Assembly: GCA_003599415.1 (NCBI GenBank)
Contig: QZKB01000118.1
Coordinates: 1 to 47,367, forward strand
Direction of reading: 5' to 3'
From: Ignavibacteriales bacterium
Lineage (GTDB): Bacteria; Bacteroidota; Ignavibacteria; Ignavibacteriales; SURF-24
Length of the DNA stretch: 47,367 nucleotides
A program made the position numbers and the translations under genes. The notes beneath the pieces are model-generated. The model was not told the origin of the DNA and ran no database searches. It saw nothing but the letters and a program-made list of their open reading frames with translations. Below are positions 36,341 to 46,510 of this stretch, piece by piece (the stretch's first letter is position 1; each line of letters starts with the position of its first letter).

Positions 36341-38434
36341 TTAATCTTCAACAATAATAAAATCAATTTCCCGTTTCTCTTTATCAACACGAATTATACG
36401 GACGTTAATTTTATCGCCCAATCTATATCTTTTTTTATTTCTTCTGCCAATTAACGAATAATTTTTCTCATCGTAAACATAATAATCATCCTCTAAATCT
36501 CTCAACCGTATCAATCCTTCTGCCAGACTCTGCGTCAATTCAATGAACATTCCAAAATGAGTTACTCCTGAAACAACGCCATGGAATTCATCACCAATAT
36601 GATTTGCCAAAAATTCTATCTGCTTAAGTTTAACGGAAGTCCGTTCAGCATCAAGCGCTGTTCTTTCCGTAGCTGAAATATGCTCGCAGATTTCTTCAAG
36701 CTCAACCTTTTTATAGAATGATTGAGTTCCTTTTTCAAGATAGGAATCAAGCATCCTGTGCACTAACAGATCAGAATACCTTCTTATAGGCGATGTAAAA
36801 TGAGTATAGTAATTAAATCCTAATCCATAGTGTCCAATATTATCCGTCGAATAAATTGCCTTTGACATTGTTCTAATTGCAACTTCATTTATAACATCTT
36901 CTTCTTCTGTACCTTCCGCACTTAATAACAATTTTTGAAACTGTTTAGTTTTATTTGCAGACGAAGGATCAAAAGAAAAACCAAGCGAATTAACGAACCG
37001 TGCAAACTCAGTTACTTTTTCCTGGTCGGGCAAATCGTGTATTCTGTACAAGAACAAATTATTCTTAGCTTTTTTGCCGCCTCCTATATGTTTTGCAACT
37101 ACCTGGTTTGCTAAAAGCATATATTCTTCAATTAGGTTATTACTTTCCTTAGTAATTTTTTTAACTATATTAACCGGGGCGCCTTTTTCATCAAGAACGA
37201 ATTTAACTTCCGGAGTTATGAAGTTTATACTTCCTTTTGACATTCTTTTGTTCCGGAGAATTTTAGCCAAATTGTTCAATAGTAGTAATTCGGCTGCAAA
37301 ATCACCTTTTCCGTTATCAATTACTTCCTGCGCTTCATCGTAAGTGAATCTTCTTTTACTATTAATAACAGACTTTTTTATCGTATAATCAACTACCTTA
37401 CCTGATGGTTCTATTTCCGCAACTACAGAAAATGTCAGCCTGTCTTCGTTAGGAACCAGTGAACAAATTCCATTTGAAAGTTTTTCCGGCAGCATAGGAA
37501 TTACTTTACCTACAAAATAAACACTGTTCCCTCTCCTCTCCGCTTCAGCATCAAGATGAGTATCACTTAAAACATAATGACTCACATCTGCAATGTGAAT
37601 GCCCACGGAAAAATTTCCACTCTCAAGTTTTTCTATTGAAACGGCATCATCAAAATCTTTTGCATCTTCAGGATCAATTGTAAAGACAACCTTCTCCCTT
37701 AAATCCAACCTTCTCTCAATTTCGCCTGCCGGAATATCATTTGTAAACTTGTTTGCTTCCTTAAGAACCGCTTTGGTAAAATTATACGGAAGATTAAACT
37801 CGCGCGCTAATGCTGATATTTCAGCATCGTGTGAACCTGATTTGCCAAGGATTTCCTTAATTCTTCCTTCGGGATGCTGTTGCTGCTGTTTCCATTCTAT
37901 CTTGTAAACAACAACTTTATCTCCGGATTTTGCACCGTTCAAATCTTTCTCAGCAATATAAATATCCCTGTGTAAGGAATTTTCATCCGGCTTTACGTAA
38001 TAGAATGATTTTGATTTCTGAAGATCACCTGTTATTTCCTCCCTGCCCCTTTGGGTAATTTTAATAATCTCACCTTCAAGATTTTTACCTTTTTGTTTTG
38101 CAAATAACTTTACTTCCACAGTATCGCCGCTGAAAGCGGTACTAAGATTTTTAGCTGCAATAAAAATATCCTTAAGATTATTTCCGAGCGATACAAAACC
38201 ATATCCGTTTTCGGTAATAAAAAGTTTGCCGATTAATTTACCTGCCGAATGCTGGTTAAACCGGTATCTTTTTCCCGAACGGTTCAAGATCCCCTCTTCG
38301 GTTAATTTATGAAGAGCAGTTTTTAATTGTGAATAATCTTCTTCGGAAACGACACTCATTTTCCTCGCAATCTCGTGCGTTTTGATCGAGAGTGAAGGAT
38401 TATTCTTAAAGAGGTTTACTAATTCTTTTTTCAT
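36341..38434 (-). CDS. rnr: ribonuclease R
   Basis: The 697-residue exoribonuclease degrades structured RNA from the 3' end. It has an N-terminal winged-helix domain (1-60), cold-shock domains (about 70-200), the RNB catalytic core with DPEDAKDFDDAVSIE (acidic Mg ligands) and HFTSPIRRYSDLLVHR, and a C-terminal S1 domain (HFGMFIELTQSLAEGLI). The ATG overlaps the tamB stop in TGATG. The order tamB-rnr suggests translation coupling. Confidence 0.95.
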   Translation of the reverse strand: MKKELVNLFKNNPSLSIKTHEIARKMSVVSEEDYSQLKTALHKLTEEGILNRSGKRYRFNQHSAGKLIGKLFITENGYGFVSLGNNLKDIFIAAKNLSTAFSGDTVEVKLFAKQKGKNLEGEIIKITQRGREEITGDLQKSKSFYYVKPDENSLHRDIYIAEKDLNGAKSGDKVVVYKIEWKQQQQHPEGRIKEILGKSGSHDAEISALAREFNLPYNFTKAVLKEANKFTNDIPAGEIERRLDLREKVVFTIDPEDAKDFDDAVSIEKLESGNFSVGIHIADVSHYVLSDTHLDAEAERRGNSVYFVGKVIPMLPEKLSNGICSLVPNEDRLTFSVVAEIEPSGKVVDYTIKKSVINSKRRFTYDEAQEVIDNGKGDFAAELLLLNNLAKILRNKRMSKGSINFITPEVKFVLDEKGAPVNIVKKITKESNNLIEEYMLLANQVVAKHIGGGKKAKNNLFLYRIHDLPDQEKVTEFARFVNSLGFSFDPSSANKTKQFQKLLLSAEGTEEEDVINEVAIRTMSKAIYSTDNIGHYGLGFNYYTHFTSPIRRYSDLLVHRMLDSYLEKGTQSFYKKVELEEICEHISATERTALDAERTSVKLKQIEFLANHIGDEFHGVVSGVTHFGMFIELTQSLAEGLIRLRDLEDDYYVYDEKNYSLIGRRNKKRYRLGDKINVRIIRVDKEKREIDFIIVED

Positions 38435-41400
38435 CAGAATACAAATTTATATTTGAGACCAACTTCGTTAATTTTTTCTGTGTTGCTAAGGTTTTCAAGA
38501 ATCGGATCTTTCCTTTCAAACTTGATAAGGAAAAATTCACTGAACGGATATTCCAGCTTAAGGTTTGCTTTAGTTATGTCCTGGAACTCTTCAGTCTTTG
38601 TACCGAAAGAATATTTTAGTTTTTGAATTTTTCCGCTTACTGAAAGTCTTGTTGAACTCCCCCGTTCTTCAAGATTAATATTTCGTACAACATCACCAAG
38701 GTATTGGTTAGCGAAAGTAGACAGCACACCGCTTAGAGCCGAATTTGTAATATCAGTCGGATTGAAGAAACGGCTTACGGTAGCCTTATCGCCGGCATCC
38801 ATATTAAATTTATCTAACAGAATAAATGTGATTGCGTCAAGATTGGTTCTGTCCGGCGAAGGAATTCCTTTTGAAATATTACTCTCACCTTCATAAACCG
38901 AAAATGCATCGCTCCCTTTTGCCGAAAGATTCTCTGCAAGTTTATCAATTGAACCTTCAAGTTTAATTTTAACCGCTACATCCGTAGAACCGGTTGAGTC
39001 TTCAATTGTACTTTGATAAGTAGCAACAACATCAAGCCTTGGATTTGTAACATCGCTTTCAAAATAAATTTTACCTTCGGCGCCAAAAGTCTTAAAAAAT
39101 GTAAGTTGTGATCCTTCAAGCAGATTAAAAGCGCCCTGTGCAACGCCACCGTTTTCAAACAGTAGTTCACCATTAAGAATTGCATCCAACCTTTGGTTGG
39201 CTTCCTGGTTTAACACTACGCTTAACTTTGCTTCATCGTCAATTTTAATTCCCACTTTAAAATCAAAACTTGTTTTCTTTGGACGCGCAGAAGCAGCTGT
39301 TCTTAAAGGACTGTATTTTCTTGATAGCGCAACAACTTCTTTAAACTCTTCCTGCTTCCTGTCAATTTTTGATGAATCTATAACATACTTGTAAATATAA
39401 TCTGTGCTTGTTGTACTGTAACCTGTTTTTGTCTGAGGTATAGTTACATTAACATGTCTTAACAAAACATTTCCAGTAAAACTGCTGTTACCATCAACGT
39501 AAGTAAATTTCCAGTCGCCATTAGTTTTTATTGCCACATCCCCGTAGAAGAACGGCATAGCAGTTTTAGATGACTGAGATAAAACAGCAAGGTCACCGTT
39601 TAATGTTACATCTGCAGTCTTATTGTTGAAATCAATATTTCCGCTTCCTGTAAGCGTTCCGCCAAAATTTGTTTTGCCTGTATTCTGAAGACTGAATTTA
39701 TCTACCAGCAGTTCACCACCTTCAAAAAGTAAATTGATATTCAATGAGTAAGGTAAATTATTTTGTTTAAGTATGAAATTGCAATTCTGAAGTAATAGTT
39801 TGCCGTTAAGGTTTATATCATCAAATGAACCGCTGATATTTATATCGGCTATAAGCTTACCGCTTAGTTCACGAGTATAAGGGCTTAAATTACTGAACCC
39901 GGCAAGTTCAAATTGTTTTGATTTCAGGTTTAGCTGAATTTCCCTGTCCTTAACAAACCTATCACCTGCATTCACAAAAGCAAGGTTTATAGGGACTAAT
40001 CCTTCCATTACCAAACTTGGTTCATTTAAGTTATATGTAGAATCCAAAAATTTAAGATTGGTAGAAAGAAGTTTATCCTTATAATCCAAATTGCATCTTA
40101 TAAAACCAAGACTAACTCCTTTTGCAATTATATCATCAGCTTTAAAATCAACATTAATAACAGGATCATGAAGGTAACCACTCATTTTTACATCAAGGTT
40201 AAGCTTGCCGCTAAGCGAATTATCTTTTAGTGTGGTGAATTCATTAAACAAATCCAAACCTAAGTTATTTATGCTTAGCGTAATATCTTCCGCACCGTTG
40301 CCGTAAATTTTTCCATTCAGGTTGATTGATGAACCGTTTCTTACAAGTCTGAACTGATCGACATTAAAATAATCCTTGTTGTAACTTGCAATTAATTTTC
40401 CGTCGTTCTTCAAAATTATATTCTTATATCTTGCAAAAAAGTCATCACACTGTATCAGTACAAAATCATTTGAAACATCGACGCTACCGGTTAATTTTGC
40501 ACTCATCGTTGTATCAAGATCAGCAGCAAAGCTGTAATCAAAGATATTATTTTTTAGCGCCACGTCAGCTTTCAGATTTTTTACGTCCGTCCCGGCAAAG
40601 ATTCTCTGGTTGGTTAAACTTATCTTCCCGTAAATATTATCAGCGTTAACGTACCTGTTATCCCGCCCAATATTTAACCCAACCGAAAGTTCAGATACAT
40701 AAATAACGTTATCTTTTGTAAGCAGTTTCAACCGGTTCAATTCAAGTTTTGAAGTCAATTGAAAATCATCCGGCTTGTTGCTTATGTTACCGGTAATCTT
40801 GCCAACCACATCAAATGATCTTAAACCTTCAATAGTCTTCTGTTTATTCAAGTCTTTAAGTTCAAGCTTATAATCTATATTGAAACTTCTGGAAACAAAT
40901 TCAGGAATTTTATCGTATTGTTTAACACCGGATTCAAAATCAGCTATACCGGTTGTGTCTTTAAATAACGCATATGGATTGATACTATTAATTTTCCGTG
41001 TAATCAGATTTTTAAAAATATCTGCCTGGTAACCTGCAATACTAACAACATCCATAATTTTGTAATCACCGGCTAACTCAAGGTATCCAATGTCGGAGTC
41101 GAGATTAAAAATTCTTTTATTATCACCCTGTTTAATAAAATTAACATACAAAATATTCGGGTTGATCTGCAGGTTTGTATAGTAAGAAGAATCAATCTTA
41201 ACCTTCAGATTTGCCTCAAGGTCATCCGGATTAAAACCTCTTCCCTTAAGATCCAGGTCAAGGTTAAGATTTGATCTCATCGAAATATCAGAAAGAATTT
41301 TATCCATCTTTAAATTTCTAATGCTTGCCAATGCATTATATTCAGGATTCTTCTCGTTGGTAAAATCAGCATCACCATTTACTAAAACACTTGCTCCCGA

Positions 41401-42903
41401 TGCAAAGGCGCTAAGGTTATAATCAACGGAAGCATTTACAATCTTTGCCGAAAGGTCAAGTGAATCAATCCGATAACCATTATATGTTGAGGGATACAAA
41501 CTGAATTTAATATTGGAAGAAAGAGTTTTAAGGTCAGTTCCTTCACCTTTAGCAAAAGCTGTCAGGTTAAGATTTGTATGATTCTTAATTACCTGGACAA
41601 GGTTTAAGTTCTGTGTCGAAAATTTTATATCGTATTTTATTTTGTCCGTAGTTAAATCCATTTTAGCATCTGCGGCAATCTGGCCCTGCGGAAAATCTGC
41701 CTTAAGAGTACTTGTAAAATTATTCGGCTTTCCCTCAAACTCAGCAGAGATATTTTTAATGAAAAGGTTGTTATAACCGGGAGCTTTAACATCCGGCAGT
41801 AAACTTAAAATATCAGGCTGATTGATATAAGAATTATTCAACTGTGCTTTTATATATAAATTTGCCGGATCCTGCAGAGACTTTAATACTGCCTTCCCTT
41901 CAATGTGAGTTTTAAGGTAATCAACACTTATTCTATCAATCTTAAGATTGCCATAAATTCCGGATGCTACAACATTTGTAGTAATTGTTCCTTTCAGAAT
42001 ATTTGTTGCAGGTACAAAGCTTGAAAGTTCTGAGAAATTAAATATTCTTGTCGTAAGGTTAAAATCAACAGGACAAGTTTTCATCTTCTCGTAGGAAAAA
42101 TTTTTAAATAAATAAAACTTGTGAACAGTGGCATCTAAGTCGAAATCCGTTCCGTTAGTAAGAACTCTCAAATTTTTAACAGATGCATCTTCTTCAGTCA
42201 GTTCAAATTCGCCCGAAAAATTTTTAAGAGTGAATCCGCTTAAATTAGTCCGGCCGCTTATCCCGTCAATGTTAATATTAAAATATTTCCTTTTCATATT
42301 AACATAAGCATTGAATTGAAAAAATAAATCATCTACTCTGAAATCATCCAAGTTGATTGAAGGATAAGATTTAGAACTGAACTTATTTTCCTGCTTTGCG
42401 CTTTTAAAATCTATATTCCTTAGCTGAACATCCGAGATTCTTATTGTGAATGGAAACTCTGATGTGGTTGTATCTTCTTCTGTGGGTTTGGCTAATTTGG
42501 CAATGTTGTAAATTCCAAGCGAATCTTTAATAAGGTCAATCTTAGCATCTTCAATAAGGAAGCTTCTAACGTGCAGTTCTCTTAATAACAATTTTAAAGG
42601 TGCAGTCTGCAGTTCAATTCTGCGTGCTGCAAGAACAGTGTCCTGTTCAAATGTAAGCAGGGTGTTTCTTAATGTTATAGATGTAAGGATGGTTCCGTCA
42701 ATTCTGTCAATGCTTAGTTTACCATTGATTAATTCATTTACCAAAGCAACAACTTGTTTTCTAAGAAACTCGCGGAAGGTTCGAGTCTGGGATATACCGA
42801 TAAAAATCATAACCAGGATAAAGATTACGATAAAGGACCAGAGAAAGAAATTAATAATCTTTCTAAAGAGTGAACGTTTCGGTTTTTGAGTAGCTTCTGC
42901 CAT
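38434..42903 (-). CDS. tamB: TamB-family translocation/assembly module protein
   Basis: This is a 1489-residue inner-membrane-anchored, periplasm-spanning protein. A cytoplasmic basic N-terminus and one membrane segment (16-40: INFFLWSFIVIFILVMIFIG) precede a long, repetitive beta-strand region of AsmA/DUF3971 character. A conserved TamB C-terminal domain (about 1190-1480: DVVATYQ, VKIKLEGSI, DRTNLDAITFILL, LNLEYPFSEFFLIKFERKD-type region) ends in an aromatic Phe. TamB proteins move phospholipids and help insert outer-membrane proteins with an Omp85 partner. The ATG overlaps the stop of the heptose adenylyltransferase gene in TAATG, tying it to LPS synthesis genes. Confidence 0.9.
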   Translation of the reverse strand: MAEATQKPKRSLFRKIINFFLWSFIVIFILVMIFIGISQTRTFREFLRKQVVALVNELINGKLSIDRIDGTILTSITLRNTLLTFEQDTVLAARRIELQTAPLKLLLRELHVRSFLIEDAKIDLIKDSLGIYNIAKLAKPTEEDTTTSEFPFTIRISDVQLRNIDFKSAKQENKFSSKSYPSINLDDFRVDDLFFQFNAYVNMKRKYFNINIDGISGRTNLSGFTLKNFSGEFELTEEDASVKNLRVLTNGTDFDLDATVHKFYLFKNFSYEKMKTCPVDFNLTTRIFNFSELSSFVPATNILKGTITTNVVASGIYGNLKIDRISVDYLKTHIEGKAVLKSLQDPANLYIKAQLNNSYINQPDILSLLPDVKAPGYNNLFIKNISAEFEGKPNNFTSTLKADFPQGQIAADAKMDLTTDKIKYDIKFSTQNLNLVQVIKNHTNLNLTAFAKGEGTDLKTLSSNIKFSLYPSTYNGYRIDSLDLSAKIVNASVDYNLSAFASGASVLVNGDADFTNEKNPEYNALASIRNLKMDKILSDISMRSNLNLDLDLKGRGFNPDDLEANLKVKIDSSYYTNLQINPNILYVNFIKQGDNKRIFNLDSDIGYLELAGDYKIMDVVSIAGYQADIFKNLITRKINSINPYALFKDTTGIADFESGVKQYDKIPEFVSRSFNIDYKLELKDLNKQKTIEGLRSFDVVGKITGNISNKPDDFQLTSKLELNRLKLLTKDNVIYVSELSVGLNIGRDNRYVNADNIYGKISLTNQRIFAGTDVKNLKADVALKNNIFDYSFAADLDTTMSAKLTGSVDVSNDFVLIQCDDFFARYKNIILKNDGKLIASYNKDYFNVDQFRLVRNGSSINLNGKIYGNGAEDITLSINNLGLDLFNEFTTLKDNSLSGKLNLDVKMSGYLHDPVINVDFKADDIIAKGVSLGFIRCNLDYKDKLLSTNLKFLDSTYNLNEPSLVMEGLVPINLAFVNAGDRFVKDREIQLNLKSKQFELAGFSNLSPYTRELSGKLIADINISGSFDDINLNGKLLLQNCNFILKQNNLPYSLNINLLFEGGELLVDKFSLQNTGKTNFGGTLTGSGNIDFNNKTADVTLNGDLAVLSQSSKTAMPFFYGDVAIKTNGDWKFTYVDGNSSFTGNVLLRHVNVTIPQTKTGYSTTSTDYIYKYVIDSSKIDRKQEEFKEVVALSRKYSPLRTAASARPKKTSFDFKVGIKIDDEAKLSVVLNQEANQRLDAILNGELLFENGGVAQGAFNLLEGSQLTFFKTFGAEGKIYFESDVTNPRLDVVATYQSTIEDSTGSTDVAVKIKLEGSIDKLAENLSAKGSDAFSVYEGESNISKGIPSPDRTNLDAITFILLDKFNMDAGDKATVSRFFNPTDITNSALSGVLSTFANQYLGDVVRNINLEERGSSTRLSVSGKIQKLKYSFGTKTEEFQDITKANLKLEYPFSEFFLIKFERKDPILENLSNTEKINEVGLKYKFVF

Positions 42904-43382
42904 TATTCTTTAAATCTTTCAAGAATTAATTTTATAATTTTAGAAGTTGACTGATCATTTACAAAACTTATTGTTTTAACCTCACCGCCGTTTGCTTCGA
43001 CTATATCCCTGCCAACAATATTTTCAACTGACCAATCCGCACCTTTCACAAGTATATCCGGAATAAGCTTTTCGATTAATTCTTTTGGAGTCGATTCATC
43101 AAAGAAAGTAACATAATCTACAGGTTTTAAGCTTGCTACCAACATAGCTCTCTCAGCTTGCGGAATTACAGGTCGCTTATCCCCTTTTATTTTTTTAATG
43201 GAAGAGTCGCTGTTTAATCCGACTATCAGAATATCACCCAAGGCTTTTGATTTTGTTAGGTAATCAACATGACCTGCATGAAGAATATCAAAACAGCCGT
43301 TAGTAAAAACAACTTTCCGTTTTTCTGTTCTTAATTTATTTCGGATTGCCAGTAGTTGACTGATCTCTAAAATATTATTCAT
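42903..43382 (-). CDS. rfaE2: D-glycero-beta-D-manno-heptose 1-phosphate adenylyltransferase
   Basis: The 159-residue enzyme transfers AMP to heptose 1-phosphate, giving ADP-heptose for LPS inner core. The nucleotidyltransferase motif FTNGCFDILHAGH is at 26-38, followed by GLNSDSSIKKIKG and a late STSKII segment (the ISSTxI counterpart). In E. coli this activity is the C-terminal half of HldE; here it is a separate gene 43 bases downstream of the kinase gene. Its stop overlaps tamB. Confidence 0.93.
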   Translation of the reverse strand: MNNILEISQLLAIRNKLRTEKRKVVFTNGCFDILHAGHVDYLTKSKALGDILIVGLNSDSSIKKIKGDKRPVIPQAERAMLVASLKPVDYVTFFDESTPKELIEKLIPDILVKGADWSVENIVGRDIVEANGGEVKTISFVNDQSTSKIIKLILERFKE

Positions 43383-43425
43383 AACGCTTCCGGCACTGAT
43401 TTATTAGACAAACGCAACAGGTTAA

Positions 43426-44421
43426 TTATTTTAAATCTTCATTTACTTCATCAAAGAGTTTATCCGAAAAAATGGGCACAATACCAACTTCTTCACATAC
43501 CAGGCCGCCGGCATAATTTGCAATGTAAGCCGCTTCTGCAATATCCGCTTTTGCAGCAAGCGCCATTGTTAAGGTTGAAATTACAGTATCACCTGCACCG
43601 GATACATCAGCAACTTTTCTTGCTTTTGTAGGAATGTGAATTAATTCTTTTCCTTTCCTGAAAACTGCCATTCCTTTTTCGCCCATAGTTAAAAGAACGT
43701 ACTTGCAATTTAACAATTCAAGCAATTTATTTCCCGCTTCTTTAAGCTCATCTTCATTCTTTATCCTGATTCCGAGTGCATCCTCTGTTTCCTTTTTGTT
43801 CGGCTTAAAAACAGTAACATTTTTGTAATTGAAAAAGTTATTGAATTTAGGATCCACTGTAATTATAACATCATGTTTTAAGGACAAGTTTATCACTTCT
43901 TCTATAATCCTTTTAGTAAGTACACCCTTATTATAATCTTCAAGTATAATCCCGTCAAGTGAATTAATATTTCTGTTAAGATAATCAAGAATTTTATCCT
44001 CAATCTCAGTTGAAATATCGTTCTTCTTTTCCTGGTCAATTCTTACGATATGTTGTTTTACGGCAATTACTCTTGTCTTGGTTGTGGTCGGGCGCTGATC
44101 GTCTGTTATAATTCCCTCAGAAGAGATGTGAGCTTCCGATAACAGAGAATCAAAAATAGAAGCATTATTATCATAGCCGATTACACCAACCGGTTTAGGA
44201 ATACCGCCGAGTGAAATAATATTGTAAGCAACATTGGCAGCGCCGCCAAAGCGGTAAAACTCTTCATCAACTTCTACGATAGGAACAGGCGCTTCAGGAG
44301 AGATTCTTTTTACATCACCCCAGAAATAGCAATCAAGCATCATATCGCCGATTACCGCAATGTGAAGCCCTTTAAATTTTTCTTTTAGCTCCGCAATCCT
44401 TTGCTTAGAAAGGTTTATCAT
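43426..44421 (-). CDS. rfaE1: D-glycero-beta-D-manno-heptose-7-phosphate kinase
   Basis: The 331-residue PfkB-family kinase phosphorylates heptose 7-phosphate at C1 and corresponds to the N-terminal half of HldE. It has IGDMMLDCYFWGDVKRISPEAPVPIV, typical for the family, a GGAANVAYN substrate site and the ATP-site motif VSGAGDTVIS with the catalytic Asp. It is the first gene of the group rfaE1-rfaE2-tamB-rnr; the 138 bases upstream contain a palindromic repeat and an AT-rich stretch that probably holds the promoter. Confidence 0.93.
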   Translation of the reverse strand: MINLSKQRIAELKEKFKGLHIAVIGDMMLDCYFWGDVKRISPEAPVPIVEVDEEFYRFGGAANVAYNIISLGGIPKPVGVIGYDNNASIFDSLLSEAHISSEGIITDDQRPTTTKTRVIAVKQHIVRIDQEKKNDISTEIEDKILDYLNRNINSLDGIILEDYNKGVLTKRIIEEVINLSLKHDVIITVDPKFNNFFNYKNVTVFKPNKKETEDALGIRIKNEDELKEAGNKLLELLNCKYVLLTMGEKGMAVFRKGKELIHIPTKARKVADVSGAGDTVISTLTMALAAKADIAEAAYIANYAGGLVCEEVGIVPIFSDKLFDEVNEDLK

Positions 44422-44484
44422 ATATCCCTCAGTGAAGTTGTAATTAAATCAAATTATTTTTTTTAACCTCTGAAAAATTTCAAG

Positions 44485-44550
44485 TGTCATTCCCGTGCAA
44501 ACGAGAATCTTTAAATATTTTTGTAGATTCCCACTTTCGTGGGAATGACA
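44485..44550. repeat. double palindromic intergenic repeat
   Basis: Two 26-base arms, starting TGTCATTCCC (44485) and ending GGGAATGACA (44550), are inverted relative to each other and separated by 14 bases. Each arm is partly palindromic itself, for example ATTCCCAC and GTGGGAAT. TCATTCCC/GGGAATGA elements are widespread intergenic repeats in bacteria. It lies ten bases past the propeller gene stop and may end its transcript. Confidence 0.7.
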
Positions 44551-44559
44551 GATGATTTA

Positions 44560-45654
44560 CTAATTTTTTTTCAGAGGTTTCGTTTTAAAACTTGCCAGCT
44601 GATTAGTAATCTTAACTTTCAGAAGTCCGGTTTCCGAACCAAGCCACATATTTTCGCCGTCAAAATACATACATAAAATTTTATCTGAGCGCAGTTCAAG
44701 TTCATCTTTGCTAATCATTTTAACAGAAAGATTATTTTTATTTATGAGTGCAATACCTTCTCCAAGTTGTTCTTTGCTTTTTTTATCAAACTGATAGAGG
44801 CTTGCCCAAATCAGGTTTCCCGTTTTCTCAAGGCAAAATATTCCATTTGCCGCAAGTCCGTAAGTCCTGTCTAACCTGTCCCATAATGCTCTTCTGTTAA
44901 ATCTGTAAAGTCCACCGATATTAAAATTTGGTTTTTGCTCGGTAATAAATTCATCTAAGCCGAACCAGATATTATTCTTTTCAAATATTACATCTGCAAT
45001 AGAAACCACATCACCATCACCGTTAAAATAATCATTCCTGCTGCTGTAAAATTCCAGACCGGATTTATCTTCAATGTCTTTAGCTTTGTTAAATTTATGA
45101 ATACCAGCTTCGGTTCCGAACCATACAAGACTGTCGCCGTCAAGTTTTATGCTTTTAATATTATTTGTTTTAACATCACCATTTATCGTAAGGTCATGAT
45201 CGGTAAATCTGTTTTTAGTTATATCAAATTTTGTAAGGTATTTAAACCTACCAATCCAGACTACATCAGCATATTTATCGTAGCAGATAGAACGAATCCA
45301 GTTGCCAAGTTCACCGCCAAGTCCGAACTTCCTTTTTCTCCAGACATCATTCTTTCTGTCGTAAGTGAATAAACCGTCACTGCTTCCAGCCCAGACAAAA
45401 TCTTTGTTAAAGGTTATGCAGTAAAAAAAATCCTGCTGCAGGTTTCCCTTGCTTGTAGAAAAATTTGTCCATTTATTTTCGCTGATTGAGTAACGGTAAA
45501 TGCCTCTTCCGTAGGTAGAGACCCATAAATCTTTTTCGTCACCGGTAATCCCGGAAATCATTGCACCGTCAAGGTATGATTCAACTACAGGTTTATCCTG
45601 CGGAAATAATTTAACCGACAGTATTAATAACAACAAGAGAAATATTCTACGCAT
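44560..45654 (-). CDS. exported two-component-regulator-type propeller repeat protein
   Basis: The 364-residue protein has a signal peptide (about 1-19, RRIFLLLLLILSVKLFPQ) and then repeated propeller motifs of about 40-50 residues with W-x-G-T/S-x2-G-I/L-x-R/K-Y/F, for example LWVSTYGRGIYRYS, VWAGSSDGLFTYD, VWFGTEAGIHKFN and MWLGSETGLLKVK. Such blades usually form the sensor half of hybrid kinases, but no membrane or kinase part follows, so this is a free-standing periplasmic propeller. I use the ATG at 45654, not a TTG six bases upstream. panB lies upstream on the same strand, 40 bases away. Confidence 0.8.
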   Translation of the reverse strand: MRRIFLLLLLILSVKLFPQDKPVVESYLDGAMISGITGDEKDLWVSTYGRGIYRYSISENKWTNFSTSKGNLQQDFFYCITFNKDFVWAGSSDGLFTYDRKNDVWRKRKFGLGGELGNWIRSICYDKYADVVWIGRFKYLTKFDITKNRFTDHDLTINGDVKTNNIKSIKLDGDSLVWFGTEAGIHKFNKAKDIEDKSGLEFYSSRNDYFNGDGDVVSIADVIFEKNNIWFGLDEFITEQKPNFNIGGLYRFNRRALWDRLDRTYGLAANGIFCLEKTGNLIWASLYQFDKKSKEQLGEGIALINKNNLSVKMISKDELELRSDKILCMYFDGENMWLGSETGLLKVKITNQLASFKTKPLKKN

Positions 45655-45694
45655 ATCCAATAAATGAACTTTATAATTTACAAATCAGAAAAGC

Positions 45695-46510
45695 TTAATA
45701 ACTTTCTTTGGAATTAGGAAATTGTTTTTTCTTTACGTCTTCAACATAATTATTAACAGCGCTTATAATGCCCGAAGCCAATTCAGCATAGTGCCGGACA
45801 AACCGTGGTCGGAATTCAACATTTAATCCCAGCATATCAGGTGTAACTAAAATTTGTCCGTCGCAATTGGGGCCTGCTCCAATTCCAATAGTAGGAACAG
45901 AAATACTTTCAGTAATTTTTTTTGCGAGCGAAGCAGGAATTTTTTCAAGTACAATTGAAAATGCTCCTGCCTGTTCAAGAATTTTTGCATCCTTTAAAAG
46001 TATTCTTGCTTCTTCAGCCGAGGTGCCTCTTGCTTTGTAGCTGCCAAACTTATGAATGCTTTGCGGAGTTAAACCAATATGACCCATAACGGGAATGCCT
46101 GCTTCGGTAATTTTTTTAACAGTTTCGGCAACTCTTTCACCGCCTTCAAGTTTAACACCGCCTGCAGATGTTTCTTTCATTATTCTGCCTGCATTTCTGA
46201 ATCCCTCATCCGGGTTTGTCTGGTAAGACATAAACGGCATATCAACAATTACCATTGCCCTGTCAACTCCTTTAGTAACAGCTTTGGTATGGTAAATCAT
46301 TTCATCTAAAGTAACGGAAAGCGTTGTTTCATTTCCCTGGAAAACATTTCCAAGCGAATCGCCGACGAGAATAACATCAACGCCGGCTTTATCCAATAGC
46401 CGGGCGGTAAGAAAATCATAGGCAGTTAAAGCTGCAATTTTCGTCCTGCTTTTTTTTGATAACAATAAAGTATTTGTAGTAATCTTCCTGAAATCTGTCT
46501 GCGTACTCAT
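45695..46510 (-). CDS. panB: 3-methyl-2-oxobutanoate hydroxymethyltransferase
   Basis: PanB makes ketopantoate from alpha-ketoisovalerate and methylene-tetrahydrofolate in pantothenate and CoA synthesis. The 271 residues contain [27 protein letters not shown] (metal-binding Asp), [32 protein letters not shown] and [15 protein letters not shown], all characteristic. Its ATG overlaps the stop of the LipM-like gene by four bases. Confidence 0.95.
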   Translation of the reverse strand: MSTQTDFRKITTNTLLLSKKSRTKIAALTAYDFLTARLLDKAGVDVILVGDSLGNVFQGNETTLSVTLDEMIYHTKAVTKGVDRAMVIVDMPFMSYQTNPDEGFRNAGRIMKETSAGGVKLEGGERVAETVKKITEAGIPVMGHIGLTPQSIHKFGSYKARGTSAEEARILLKDAKILEQAGAFSIVLEKIPASLAKKITESISVPTIGIGAGPNCDGQILVTPDMLGLNVEFRPRFVRHYAELASGIISAVNNYVEDVKKKQFPNSKESY

